In this document: piece by piece, positions 51,320 through 60,275 of the stretch | Numbering within the stretch: position 1 is the stretch's first letter | How the letters are laid out: each line of letters opens with the position of its first letter | NCBI GenBank assembly: GCA_963665765.1 | Contig: OY762464.1 | Span: 2,666,001 to 2,730,000, forward strand | DNA length: 64,000 bases | Origin: Bin76 sp963665765 | GTDB lineage: Bacteria; Actinomycetota; Acidimicrobiia; Spongiisociales; ZC4RG35 | Direction: 5' to 3' | The notes under the pieces: model-generated | Database searches by the model: none | What the model was told of the DNA's origin: nothing | Seen by the model: the letters and a program-made list of their open reading frames with translations, nothing else | Made by a program: the position numbers and the translations under genes

Positions 51320-52080
51320 AGGATCAAGTCTCATCGGTGGCCGTGATAACCGGAGGAGCCAGCGGCATCGGCTGGAAGACCGCCCAATTGCTGCTGGAAC
51401 GCCGTCCGGATGTGGCCTGTGCTCTGGTTGACCTCCACGAAGCACGGTCTGCGGATTTGATCGAACGCTTCGGTGAGGACCGGGTCCGTTTCGTGCAGTG
51501 CGACGTAACCGATCCGGCGGCAGTGAACGCCGCCGCGGCGGAGATCGAGAGGTGGAAGGGCCCGATCAAGATGCTGGTCACCTGCGCGGCGATCCAGATC
51601 GTGGGGGACAGCTTCGAGTTGCCCACCGAGCATTGGCAGAAGGTAACGGCGGTGCACCTGAACGGGACTTTCTACTGGTGTCAGGCGGCGGGGAGGGCCA
51701 TGAGGGATGGGGGAGGGGGATCGATCGTCACCGTGGGTTCGATAGCACAGGACTTCGGGTTTCCCGGTCGGGCGGCCTACACCACCTCCAAAGCCGGGAT
51801 CGGGGGGCTCACCAGGGTGCTGGCGGTGGAGTGGGCGTCGGCAGGGATAAGGGTCAACCAGGTGATCCCCGGGATGGTGGAGACGCCGCTCTTCCAGCGG
51901 GCGGCCGCCCAGGGAATCGTGGACGCCGAGGCGGCCGCCGGGGAGCATGCCCTGGGACGCTTGGGGACCACCGGGGAGTTGGCCGAGGCCATCGTGTTTT
52001 TGCTGTCCGAACAGTCAAGTTTCATCACCGGGGAACTGGTGCATGTGGACGGGGGCTTTCGGGCCCAGCGTCTCGAGTAG
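51316..52080 (+). CDS. Short-chain dehydrogenase/reductase
   Basis: The 254-residue product is a classical SDR: cofactor motif T-G-G-A-S-G-I-G at about 13-20, active-site Ser in V-T-V-G-S-I, and catalytic Y-T-T-S-K. The end H-V-D-G-G-F is typical. D42-like residues in A-L-V-D-L suggest preference for NAD(H). It follows the dehydrogenase by a four-base overlap and could oxidise a 3-hydroxyacyl intermediate. The substrate is not certain. Confidence 0.88.
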   Translation: MKDQVSSVAVITGGASGIGWKTAQLLLERRPDVACALVDLHEARSADLIERFGEDRVRFVQCDVTDPAAVNAAAAEIERWKGPIKMLVTCAAIQIVGDSFELPTEHWQKVTAVHLNGTFYWCQAAGRAMRDGGGGSIVTVGSIAQDFGFPGRAAYTTSKAGIGGLTRVLAVEWASAGIRVNQVIPGMVETPLFQRAAAQGIVDAEAAAGEHALGRLGTTGELAEAIVFLLSEQSSFITGELVHVDGGFRAQRLE

Positions 52081-52098
52081 AAGGAGCGCATACAAAAC

Positions 52099-53103
52099 AT
52101 GACTAACGACAAAATCAATTGGGACCGCGTCAACGCCTACCTGGAGCGGAGCAAGACCCGGGCAGTACTCAAACCCTACGGATATCCCGACATCACCAAC
52201 CCCTTCACCAGTGCCTACGCCGATGTGGATGTGGCGCCGCGCTGGCCGATTTCCGAAGAGGTGGCCATCTCGGTGGCGCTCACCGGCGGGTTTTTTATGA
52301 CCCGCCACAACCCGGCCCAGCCCATCACTGAGCAGGAAATCATGGAGGCGGGCAGGGCCTGCATGCGAGCCGGCGCCTCGGCGCTTCACATCCATGTGCG
52401 CAACGAGATGGAGTTGTCCATCCTGGATCTGGCCCGTTTTGTCACCATCATCGAACCACTCCGTGACGAGTTCGATGACCTGTATGTGTCGGCGGGAGAA
52501 GTGGCGATCGGTCCCGACGACTGGAACGAGATGATCAAGATCACCAACTCGGGCCTGATCACCGGGTCACCGGTCAACACCACCGCCACCTTCTGCGGCG
52601 ACACCCTGTTCGCCAAGCCTCCGGCAGTGGTGATCGAGAAGACCCGCATCCTGATGGAGGCGGGAGTAAAGCCCGAGATCGCGGTCTACACCGATGCCGA
52701 TGTGGACAACGCCCGCCGCTACCTGATCGAATCGGGCCTGCTGGAAGAACCCCTCTACTGGGTGGTGCTACCGGCCCTTCCCGGTGGTAGCCCCATGCAC
52801 AACCCCCGCCAGATGATCTCGGGCCTCACCCGGATAGTCGACTCCATCTTCGACATCAACCCCAACTCCATCATCTCGGTGTGCGCGTCCGGCCGTCCCT
52901 CGGTCTACCTGGTCACCCTGGCCATGCTCATGGGCCTCCACGTCCGCCTGGGAATGGAGGACACCGTCTGGCGCTACCCGCATCGCGACGAGTTGATCGC
53001 CTCCAACCTGCAGCAACTACAAGCCGTGACAGCAATAGCCGAAAACCTCGGCCGCCACCCCATGTCCGGCGCCCGCTACCGGGAGCTACTAGGGGTGGTG
53101 TGA
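52099..53103 (+). CDS. Beta-keto acid cleavage enzyme (BKACE, DUF849)
   Basis: The 334-residue product matches the BKACE family, which splits a beta-keto acid with acetyl-CoA into acetoacetate and a new CoA ester. The zinc-binding H-I-H-V-R and the later R-L-G-M-E-D-T-V-W with its active-site Glu are visible. The founding member cleaves 3-keto-5-aminohexanoate in lysine fermentation, but specificity varies widely and is set by pocket residues. AAGGAG precedes the ATG. This is the last gene of the operon and suggests the pathway passes through a beta-keto acid. Confidence 0.88.
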   Translation: MTNDKINWDRVNAYLERSKTRAVLKPYGYPDITNPFTSAYADVDVAPRWPISEEVAISVALTGGFFMTRHNPAQPITEQEIMEAGRACMRAGASALHIHVRNEMELSILDLARFVTIIEPLRDEFDDLYVSAGEVAIGPDDWNEMIKITNSGLITGSPVNTTATFCGDTLFAKPPAVVIEKTRILMEAGVKPEIAVYTDADVDNARRYLIESGLLEEPLYWVVLPALPGGSPMHNPRQMISGLTRIVDSIFDINPNSIISVCASGRPSVYLVTLAMLMGLHVRLGMEDTVWRYPHRDELIASNLQQLQAVTAIAENLGRHPMSGARYRELLGVV

Positions 53104-53191
53104 CATTTCAAACACAAGAACCCCGGGGCGCATAGCGATCATTCAGCGGGTCACGCCGGTGGGAGGCGAGTTGTCGTAACCTAGGATCGAT

Positions 53192-53899
53192 ATGGTGCGG
53201 ACCAAAGAGGTGGCCGGCAATGTGTGGTCGGCCGAGGAGTTGACTGCTCGCCGGCCGCGTTGCGACCGGCCCTATCGAAATGGGGACGATTGTGGGTGTC
53301 CGCCCTTGGTGGAAGCCGTTCCTCCGCGGGGTTACGAGTTTCCCGACGATGGGCCATTCGCAGACCGGAAGTTCTGTGTCGGCGTGGCGTTGGGTACGGT
53401 GCGAGCCTACGCCCAGGGGGTGGAAGTCGAATTCATAGCCCGGATGTCCGGGTTGAACCCGGGCCATGTGGGATGGGCTTTGCAGTGCCTGGAGCGGGAG
53501 GGGCTGGTGTCGGTGGAATCCCGCACGATTCCCTGGTATTACGACAGCAGGCCGGCCCACCGATGGCGGGAAAACCCTGTTCCGCAACTGTTGGGACAGC
53601 CGTTGCCCAGCTTCACCAGTCTGCCGAATCCCTCTCTTCCGACGCGGATTCCCCCACAGTTTTGGTGGATGTTCTGGTCGGGGACTGACCCCATGTTTCT
53701 TAGTCTGCCTGAACACGCCTGGTATGTGGCGTCTCGGATGTTGGTGCCCAACGGGTCGATGCGTTATCCCCCGGCCGAGACCTGGGCATTGAATCACCTG
53801 CCCCCTTGGGCGCTTCGCAAACTGTTGGATTCCCGAGGGTACGGCGACTCTCCGGTTGCCTCTCGCATCAGATGGAAGCTCTGCCATTCGGAGATATGA
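53192..53899 (+). CDS. AbiEi-like antitoxin candidate, winged-helix type
   Basis: The 235-residue product has a central winged-helix-like stretch (E-F-I-A-R-M-S-G-L-N then G-W-A-L-Q-C-L-E-R-E-G-L-V) and an N-terminal Cys/Arg-rich part. It overlaps the following nucleotidyltransferase gene by four bases (ATGA). This pairing of a DNA-binding regulator and an NTase resembles AbiEi/AbiEii-type systems. The family cannot be assigned firmly by eye. Confidence 0.55.
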   Translation: MVRTKEVAGNVWSAEELTARRPRCDRPYRNGDDCGCPPLVEAVPPRGYEFPDDGPFADRKFCVGVALGTVRAYAQGVEVEFIARMSGLNPGHVGWALQCLEREGLVSVESRTIPWYYDSRPAHRWRENPVPQLLGQPLPSFTSLPNPSLPTRIPPQFWWMFWSGTDPMFLSLPEHAWYVASRMLVPNGSMRYPPAETWALNHLPPWALRKLLDSRGYGDSPVASRIRWKLCHSEI

Positions 53900-54600
53900 C
53901 GTTGTTTGACGCATCCAAGTGGGAAGAGGCCCGCTATGTGGTCGAAGAGGTCTTGCCGAAAGTAGCGGTGGCGGTGGCCGACATCGAAGGAGTGTTGGTG
54001 GGAGGAACGGCTTTGGCTTGGCATCTTCGCCACCGACCGTCTTTCGACCTCGACATTCTGGTTTCTTCCGAATTTGACGAAGGGGAGGTGTCTGATTGTC
54101 TTACGACTGGGGCCGACACTTTCGAGGGACTGTTCAGAGCTCCGAGCCGGATCGCGGCGAGGATTGACGGGGTGACGGTGCAAATATGGAAGAGTTCCAC
54201 CCCCCAGGTTCCTGTGAAAACCGGACCCCTGGTTTCGGGTATGAGACTTGCTTCTCTACCCGACCTCTTCGCCTTGAAATTGCGAGCTGTTCGGGGCCGC
54301 GCCGCGCTCCGTGACTACATTGACATCGCAACACTGATCCAAGAAGTGATGAGCCTTGAGGATGGCTTACGCGCCTATGCGATGCGGTACGGGCTTTTTC
54401 TGATCTATGACGACCTGAGCGATGTCCTCTCCACTCTTACACCTCCGCCCCGGGACCTCCCCCCCGATCCATTGTTTGACGATCTGGCCCCGCCGGTGCT
54501 GGAAACAGTTCACCAGGCCGCCTCCCGGGCCTTGCGTTGGATTACCGGTCACGACTGTGCGGACGGCTTTTCGGGCGAGGAACCCAAGTCGCCCCGGTAG
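53896..54600 (+). CDS. AbiEii-like nucleotidyltransferase toxin
   Basis: The 234-residue product has the NTase motif V-L-V-G-G-T-A-L-A-W-H-L-R-H-R-P-S-F-D-L-D-I-L, with the Asp pair in D-L-D that binds metal. The C-terminal part includes F-A-L-K-L-R-A, R-D-Y-I-D-I-A-T-L and matches AbiEii/AbiGii-type proteins. AbiEii transfers nucleotides to tRNA or proteins and blocks growth. The ATG overlap with the preceding gene supports a toxin-antitoxin pair. Both motifs appear intact. Confidence 0.8.
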   Translation: MTLFDASKWEEARYVVEEVLPKVAVAVADIEGVLVGGTALAWHLRHRPSFDLDILVSSEFDEGEVSDCLTTGADTFEGLFRAPSRIAARIDGVTVQIWKSSTPQVPVKTGPLVSGMRLASLPDLFALKLRAVRGRAALRDYIDIATLIQEVMSLEDGLRAYAMRYGLFLIYDDLSDVLSTLTPPPRDLPPDPLFDDLAPPVLETVHQAASRALRWITGHDCADGFSGEEPKSPR

Positions 54601-54713
54601 CCGAACCTCGATGACGGCTTGTTGCCGGGCCTAGATGCACTGTCCAAGGCGGCCAGGCAATCGGAACTGCGTGAGAAGGGTCGCCCGGTTGAGCTTTGGC
54701 TTGGAGCGGTGGT

Positions 54714-54836
54714 TCACAGCGTGAGTAGCCTCCCCATTGCCAGATCTTCCTCGGCTTCGGCCAAGGCTTTCCTGGTATCGGGATTAGCAAGGATGTTGAG
54801 AGTCTCGACAAGCGACTCGTAATCCTCGTAGGTCAT
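54714..54836 (-). pseudogene. YefM/Phd-type antitoxin C-terminal remnant
   Basis: This 40-codon frame reads M-T-Y-E-D-Y-E-S-L-V-E-T-L-N-I-L, which resembles the toxin-binding end of YefM/Phd antitoxins (a D-Y-E-S-L-x-E-T-L pattern). The usual N-terminal DNA-binding part is absent; upstream lies the thiolase end. No intact partner toxin follows. It is probably a remnant, though a translated micro-antitoxin cannot be excluded. Confidence 0.5.
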
Positions 54837-54845
54837 AGCCAGCGC

Positions 54846-56024
54846 TTAGGGGCGTTCGAAGATGGCCGCCATGCCCTGGCCGCCTCCGATGCACATGGTC
54901 ACGATGCCCCGGCGCCCGCCGGTGCGCTCCAGAGATCGCATCAGCTTGATGGCCAGAATCGCCCCGGTGGCGCCCACCGGGTGTCCCAGTGCGATGGCGC
55001 CGCCGTCGATGTTGGTTTTCTCGGGGTCGAGGTCGGCGTCTCGGATCACGGCCGCGGCTTGGGCGGCGAACGCCTCGTTGAGCTCGATCAGGTCGATGTC
55101 GTCCAGGGTCAGTCCGGCCTTTTCGAGCACCTTGGGAACGGCAAGTGCGGGAGCGTATCCCATCACCTCGGGGTCGATTCCGCTGACCGCCCAGGCCACC
55201 AGGCGCAGGAGGGGTTCCGCTCCCCGGGCTTCGGCGGTCTTTTGGCTCATGAGTACCACCGAAGCGGCGCCGTCGTTGATACCCGAGGAGTTTCCGGCGG
55301 TAACCGAGCCGCCCTTGGCGAATACGGGGCGCAGCCGGGCCAGGGTTTCCACGGTGGTGTTGGGCCGGGGATGTTCGTCAGCGAGGAACGGGGGATTGTT
55401 CTTGGGAAGGTCCACTCCCACGATGTCGTCGGCGAAGTGGCCGTTCTTGATGGCGAGGGCGGCGCGGCGCTGGCTTTCGGCGGCCAGGCGGTCCTGCTCC
55501 GAGCGGCTGACATCGTAGCGTTCGGCCACCTTCTCGGCCGTGGCGCCCATCGGGTATCCGCCGAAGGGATCGGACACCAGGGACAGGGTGCCGTCGATGA
55601 TCTTGCGAGGGCCCAGCTTCCAACCGTCGCGGGCCTGGTAGTCCAAGAATGGCTGGCTGCTCATGTTCTCATCACCCCCGGCCACCACGATGTCCGCCGA
55701 TCCCAGCATGACTTGCTGGGCGCCGGTGATGATGGCCTGCAGACCCGATGAGCACAGCCGGTTGACGTTCATGGCGGTGGTGGAGGTGGGAAGTCCCGCC
55801 TCCAGGGCGCAACGCCGGGCGTTGTAGGCGTCGGGTCCCACTTGGCCGATCTGGCCCATGACCACCTCGTCCACCTCTTGGGGCGCCACTCCGGCCCGTC
55901 GCAAGGACTCTTTGATGGTGATGGCGCCGAGTTTGTAGGCATCGATCCCGCTCAGTGATCCACCGTAGCTCCCGATGGCGGTCCGAGCCGCTCCGACCAC
56001 CACCACCGATTCCGTATTTGCCAT
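54846..56024 (-). CDS. Acetyl-CoA acetyltransferase (thiolase)
   Basis: The 392-residue product has the three thiolase active-site regions: N-R-L-C-S-S-G with the acyl-carrying Cys, G-G-A-I-A-L-G-H-P-V-G with the catalytic His, and C-I-G-G-G-Q-G with the second Cys. Length matches biosynthetic or degradative type II thiolases. ATG 56024 follows AGAGGA; the earlier GTG at 56039 is possible. It works with the acyl-CoA dehydrogenase upstream and could take acetoacetyl-CoA from BKACE products. Confidence 0.93.
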   Translation of the reverse strand: MANTESVVVVGAARTAIGSYGGSLSGIDAYKLGAITIKESLRRAGVAPQEVDEVVMGQIGQVGPDAYNARRCALEAGLPTSTTAMNVNRLCSSGLQAIITGAQQVMLGSADIVVAGGDENMSSQPFLDYQARDGWKLGPRKIIDGTLSLVSDPFGGYPMGATAEKVAERYDVSRSEQDRLAAESQRRAALAIKNGHFADDIVGVDLPKNNPPFLADEHPRPNTTVETLARLRPVFAKGGSVTAGNSSGINDGAASVVLMSQKTAEARGAEPLLRLVAWAVSGIDPEVMGYAPALAVPKVLEKAGLTLDDIDLIELNEAFAAQAAAVIRDADLDPEKTNIDGGAIALGHPVGATGAILAIKLMRSLERTGGRRGIVTMCIGGGQGMAAIFERP

Positions 56025-56256
56025 GTCCGTTCCTCTCACACCGCGTGTTCTCGATTCTGAAATCGGATCTCCGGCGTACCCCGAATCTCAGACCGAATCA
56101 GCGCTGATAATACTTGCCATCCCTCAGGACGGGTCGAAATGATTTGGGATTCCCCCGGCCTGTGGAGGATAATCTTCCTCTGATTCGTGGGCGTTGCGGG
56201 CAAACGGGCACAGGTGGTCGAAAGTGACGCTGAATTCCATCCTGTTCCCTCCTCCA

Positions 56257-57495
56257 TCAATCCCAAACGTACGGGTCGGGCACGAATCCGGGGTCAAAGC
56301 GCCCTATCTCGGCTCGGGCAACCGCCCGCCGATGCACCTCGTCGGGCCCGTCCGCCATCTGCAGCCAGCGCCCCATGGCGTAGAAGGAGGCCAGGGGGAG
56401 GTCGTCGGTGAACCCGGCGCCTCCGAATATCTGAATGGCGCGATCCGCCACGTAGCAGAGCACTTCGGGCACCACCACCTTGATGGCCGAGATCTCCACC
56501 CGCGCTCCTTTGACTCCCATTTTGTCGATCAGCCAGGCGGTTTTCAGCACCAGCAACCTGGCCTGTTCGATCTTCATGCGGGACTCGGCGATCCACTCGC
56601 GGACCACGCCTTGTTGAGCCACCGTCTTGCGGAAAGCGGTCCGCGCCTTGGCGCGGCTCACCATCATGGAAAAACACCGTTCGGCCGCCCCGATGGCCCG
56701 CATGCAGTGATGAATCCGTCCTGGTCCCAGTCGAGCCTGGGCGATGGCGAAACCGGATCCCTCGGTGCCCAAGAGATTTTCCGCCGGCACCCGCACCCGG
56801 TCGTAATGGATGGTGACGTGCCCGCCCCGGTGCTGGTATCCAAAGACGGTGGGGGTGTCTTCGATGATCACGCCCGGGCTGTCCAAGGGGACCAGAATCA
56901 TGCTCTGCCGGCGATAGGGATCAGCGTCGGGATTGGTGACTCCCATCACGATGGCCACCCTCGCCCGCTCGGCGGCCCCGCCGGAGGAGAACCATTTGCG
57001 TCCCCTGATCACATAGTGATCTGCATCCCGTTCGATCCTGGTGCGGATATTCCGGGCGTCGCTGGAGGCCACGTCGGGTTCGGTCATCGAAAAAATCGAG
57101 CGGATCTTCCCATCCAGCAGCGGATGCAGCCAACGCTCCTGCTGGTAGGGCGTGCCGAACATGTGGAGTATCTCCATGTTGCCGGTGTCCGGGGCCGAAC
57201 AGTTGATGGCTTCCGGCGCCAGCTCGGGGCTGTGTCCGGTTATCTCGGCCAGGGGAGCGTATTCGGAGACCGACAGGCCGCCCCCATGTTCGGAGTCGGG
57301 CAGGAACAGGTTCCACAGTCCCCGGGCGCGGGCTTCCGATTTGAGGTCCTCGATGACCTGGGGGTGGTGATGGGGGTTTCCGGAGTCTTCGATTTGTTGT
57401 TCATAGACGGGCTCGGCCGGGATCACCCGACTCTCAACGAAATCCCGGAGTTCTTTTCGGAGAGCCTCGACCCGGGGCGTGTAAGAAAAATCCAT
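56257..57495 (-). CDS. Acyl-CoA dehydrogenase family protein
   Basis: The 412-residue product carries the FAD-binding M-T-E-P-D-V-A-S-S-D-A, K-W-F-S-S-G-G, and the C-terminal I-F-G-G-A-G-F-T-D-D-L. This sequence is close to the long acyl-CoA dehydrogenases acting on branched or long chains. It is a different branch from the protein at 50213. It lies 232 bases upstream of the thiolase on the same strand, so the two may be one transcript. The substrate is not known. Confidence 0.88.
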   Translation of the reverse strand: MDFSYTPRVEALRKELRDFVESRVIPAEPVYEQQIEDSGNPHHHPQVIEDLKSEARARGLWNLFLPDSEHGGGLSVSEYAPLAEITGHSPELAPEAINCSAPDTGNMEILHMFGTPYQQERWLHPLLDGKIRSIFSMTEPDVASSDARNIRTRIERDADHYVIRGRKWFSSGGAAERARVAIVMGVTNPDADPYRRQSMILVPLDSPGVIIEDTPTVFGYQHRGGHVTIHYDRVRVPAENLLGTEGSGFAIAQARLGPGRIHHCMRAIGAAERCFSMMVSRAKARTAFRKTVAQQGVVREWIAESRMKIEQARLLVLKTAWLIDKMGVKGARVEISAIKVVVPEVLCYVADRAIQIFGGAGFTDDLPLASFYAMGRWLQMADGPDEVHRRAVARAEIGRFDPGFVPDPYVWD

Positions 57496-57607
57496 TACCT
57501 CAATACATTATCCGCATTGGTCGGCATCATGGTCCGACTCGCTCCCCGAGGAAAAAGTCTTGGAGCGTGAATGTCCGTGAGGTGCCGAAGAGATTCGTTG
57601 GGCTCCC

Positions 57608-58267
57608 TTACTCTCGGTCGAGGAGGATGCGGCGCCACCACTCTCGGGCGGCGGGGATGCCCCCCACGCCGAAGGCGATGGCGAGAGTGACCCCCACAGT
57701 GCTCACCACGCCGATGAACAGGGTGTTCACTATCTCCTCGGCGATGTTCAGGGTATTGAGGGCCGCAAGGGCGCCGAAGCCGATCACCATCCAGCGCGCC
57801 GTCTCCGGCAACCAGCCTATGCTGTGATCCTGGGACCAAGGGGTGGAGACCTCGGCCAGGAAAGCGCCGATAGCCGCTGAGACGATCACGATGATGATGG
57901 CCACCACCACCAGGGGCAGATATGAAATCAGCGCGCTCAACAGATCGCTGAGATGATCCACCTCCAACGTTTGAGCCGCCAGCAGCAGGACCACCAACAG
58001 GGCGGCCCAGTACACCGCCCGGGCAACCAGGTCGGCGGCAGTGATACCCGCCTCCTTGAGCCGTTTGGCGAGCCCCGCCCTTTCCAGAATCCGATCAAGG
58101 CCAACCCCCTGCAACAGGCGGGATGCGCCCCGATGGATGAGGCGGGACAACAGCCACCCGACAAAAAGAATCACCATCGCGCCGAAGAACCTGGGCAGGA
58201 AGGTGATCACATCCTGCCATGCCTGTTGAAGACCGCTCGACACGCCATCAATAAAATCTTGCATCAT
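57608..58267 (-). CDS. Small mechanosensitive-channel-like membrane protein
   Basis: The 219-residue product has four to five hydrophobic helices. It includes a segment rich in Gly and Ala (T-L-A-I-A-F-G-V-G-G-I-P-A-A-R-E-W) like the pore-lining region of MscS-related small proteins. It lacks the large cytoplasmic cage domain. I chose ATG 58267, preceded by CGAGG; ATG 58285 and 58264 are nearby. Whether it gates in response to tension is unknown. Confidence 0.62.
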   Translation of the reverse strand: MMQDFIDGVSSGLQQAWQDVITFLPRFFGAMVILFVGWLLSRLIHRGASRLLQGVGLDRILERAGLAKRLKEAGITAADLVARAVYWAALLVVLLLAAQTLEVDHLSDLLSALISYLPLVVVAIIIVIVSAAIGAFLAEVSTPWSQDHSIGWLPETARWMVIGFGALAALNTLNIAEEIVNTLFIGVVSTVGVTLAIAFGVGGIPAAREWWRRILLDRE

Positions 58268-58439
58268 AAACCTCGTTTCGGTCATAATCTGCCCCATCGC
58301 AATCCAGGTTGGTGGGCATTGACACGGCCCCGGATAGAGGGAATTGTATGCCAAACCCTCCTGACATTGTGGTTTTGTTACGGTCCGGGGACCATCGTGA
58401 ACCATGATCCGCCGCTTGGGAATAATGGGACACGGTCGT

Positions 58440-59186
58440 TCACTTGTCCTCCAAGCCCTTTTGGTGGGAAGGGGGAGCGGTGTCGAGCAGGAAATGCTCC
58501 GGTGGGGGCGGCGTCACCGGTGGGCGGGGTTTTCGATTGAGGTTGGAAAGACTGCGGATTTCCATTATCAACATGACGACTGCGAACAGGGAGATAATGG
58601 GAAAGTCGATCCGGAATGCCACCAGAGCCACGCCGGCCGAGGTGCACAGAAAGAACAGTCCGGCGACCCTTTCCGATCTGGTCGGCCAGAGCATGTCGAT
58701 GACGGCCCGAAAAATATGGCCGCCGTCCAGCAGGCGAATGGGCAGCCAGTTGATCAGTCCCCAGCCCAGGTTCACCCACACCACCCAACCCAGGCCCAGC
58801 TGGAGCGGCCCGCGGCCCTGCCCGGCGAGGATCCACAGGGGGTAGGCCGCCGCTCCCACCACCAGTCCCAGCGCCGATCCGGCCGCGGCGATGGCGGCCC
58901 GTCGGGCCGGGGTGATGATCCGAGCGCCGGGCTGCCAGGAGGTGAGTCCGCCCAGAGCCCACAATTCCATGGTCACCGTGGCGCCGAATCGCCGCGCCAG
59001 CAGAGCGTGTCCCAGTTCATGAACGATCACGGACGCCACCACCACCACCACCCAGATACCCAGCCGTCCCAGCATCTGGAGAGGGTGATGGGAAATGCTT
59101 CGAATCAGCGGCATCCCCAGCAAGGTGATCACGATCAAAAAGGAGAACTTGACTCTGAGCGGGATGCCAAGCAGTCGGAAGGTCAC
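58440..59186 (-). CDS. M50-family site-2-type metalloprotease
   Basis: The product of about 248 residues has several membrane helices, the HELGH zinc site (H56 to H60), and a later N-W-L-P-I-R-L-L-D-G-G-H in which Asp completes the metal site. It belongs to the short Rip3/SpoIVFB-like M50 group that cuts within membranes. GTG 59186 is preceded by GGGGGA; a start at 59291 would add 35 residues of no family character. A regulated-proteolysis role is typical of the family, but the target is not evident. Confidence 0.75.
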   Translation of the reverse strand: MTFRLLGIPLRVKFSFLIVITLLGMPLIRSISHHPLQMLGRLGIWVVVVVASVIVHELGHALLARRFGATVTMELWALGGLTSWQPGARIITPARRAAIAAAGSALGLVVGAAAYPLWILAGQGRGPLQLGLGWVVWVNLGWGLINWLPIRLLDGGHIFRAVIDMLWPTRSERVAGLFFLCTSAGVALVAFRIDFPIISLFAVVMLIMEIRSLSNLNRKPRPPVTPPPPEHFLLDTAPPSHQKGLEDK

Positions 59187-59279
59187 AGTTCCCCCAATGA
59201 TGGCGGGCGCTTCGGGGTATCGCCAACCCGGGTTCGGGAGGGAAGTACCCTTGCGACATCCGGCTAATCCGAGCGGAAC

Positions 59280-59453
59280 ATGGACGAGCACCCCACTTTG
59301 AATCAGGATCCGAGAGACGCCGTTTCGTCCTGCTTTGATCAGGTGGCTGACCTGTCCGGGCTGGTGGCCATTCCCTCGATCAGTGCGGCCGGAGTCGATC
59401 CGGGGCAGGCGGCGGCGCGGCGGGTCATGGGGAGGGGACCCGTGGGGGCATGA
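59280..59453 (+). pseudogene. N-terminal remnant of an M20-type peptidase
   Basis: This 57-codon frame reads V-A-D-L-S-G-L-V-A-I-P-S-I-S-A near its middle, the familiar N-terminal segment of M20 (ArgE/DapE/CPG2) peptidases, then stops. None of the metal-binding motifs follows. Its stop overlaps the nucS start (ATGA), so the frame may still be translated and help couple nucS translation. It looks like the stub left by a deletion that fused the gene start to nucS. Confidence 0.5.
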
Positions 59454-60121
59454 GGCTGGTGATCGCGGAATGCACGGTTGATTATCACGGCCGATTGGAC
59501 GCTCACCTTCCCCGCTCCCGCCGGCTGATAATGGTCAAAGCGGACGGATGCGTGGCGATCCACGCTGATGGAGGCGCTTACAAACCGCTCAATTGGATGT
59601 CGGCGCCCAACACCCTGGATTGCGAGGACGGCCGGTGGCTGGTCACCAACCCCAAAGGGGAGCGATTGGAGATAAACCTTCACCAGGTGTTCTCGGACAT
59701 CTCGCATGAGTTGGGAATCGACCCCGGCCTCGAAAAGGACGGGGTGGAGATCCACCTGCAGGAACTCTTGGCCGGCAATTTGGCAGTGATCGAGCCGGGG
59801 TTGAAACTCATCCGCCGGGAGTATCCCACCGCCATCGGTCCGATCGACCTGCTTTGCACCGATCCGGCGGGTGGGACGGTGGCCCTGGAGGTCAAACGTC
59901 GGGGGGAGATATCGGGGGTGGAACAGCTGACCCGTTATGTGACGCAGTTGAAACTCGACCCGCGGCTCACCCCGGTGCGCGGGATGCTGGTGGCCACCGC
60001 GGTGACTCCCCAGGCGCGGGTGCTGGCCGAGTCACGCTCATTGAGCGTTAGAGAGGTGGACTATCAGTTGCTTCGCGACCCCGAATCGGGACCGCCCCGG
60101 CTTTTCGACCATTATCATTGA
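59450..60121 (+). CDS. nucS: Endonuclease NucS
   Basis: The 223-residue product matches actinobacterial/archaeal NucS. It has an N-terminal DNA-binding half with W-M-S-A-P-N-T-L and a C-terminal PD-(D/E)xK nuclease (G-P-I-D-L-L, V-A-L-E-V-K-R-R with the catalytic Glu and Lys). The end P-P-R-L-F resembles the clamp-binding tail. NucS cuts both strands at mismatches and replaces MutS/MutL in actinobacteria, so it supports the taxonomic reading of this window. ATG 59450 is fixed by the overlap with the preceding remnant. Confidence 0.93.
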   Translation: MRLVIAECTVDYHGRLDAHLPRSRRLIMVKADGCVAIHADGGAYKPLNWMSAPNTLDCEDGRWLVTNPKGERLEINLHQVFSDISHELGIDPGLEKDGVEIHLQELLAGNLAVIEPGLKLIRREYPTAIGPIDLLCTDPAGGTVALEVKRRGEISGVEQLTRYVTQLKLDPRLTPVRGMLVATAVTPQARVLAESRSLSVREVDYQLLRDPESGPPRLFDHYH

Positions 60122-60128
60122 GCGGGCA

Positions 60129-60222
60129 AACGCGGGAGCTCGGTGAAACCGGGCTGAGAGGGAGGATGGATCCTCCGACCGTCGGCACCTGATCCGGGTA
60201 ATACCGGCGAAGGAAGCTTTCG
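60129..60222 (+). promoter_or_regulatory. TPP riboswitch (THI element)
   Basis: The segment contains the conserved parts of the thiamine-pyrophosphate aptamer in order: GGGAGCTCGG, GGGCTGAGAGG, then CCGACCGTCGGCACCTGATC and GGGTAATACCGGCGAAGG. It lies about 55 bases upstream of thiB and should reduce expression of the thiamine transporter when TPP is plentiful. No clear terminator stem follows before the gene, so control of translation start is the more likely mode. Confidence 0.95.
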
Positions 60223-60275
60223 TTGGACAAATCCCCACCGTTTCCCGGCTCCCCCGAATCAAAGGAGAGCCTGTC

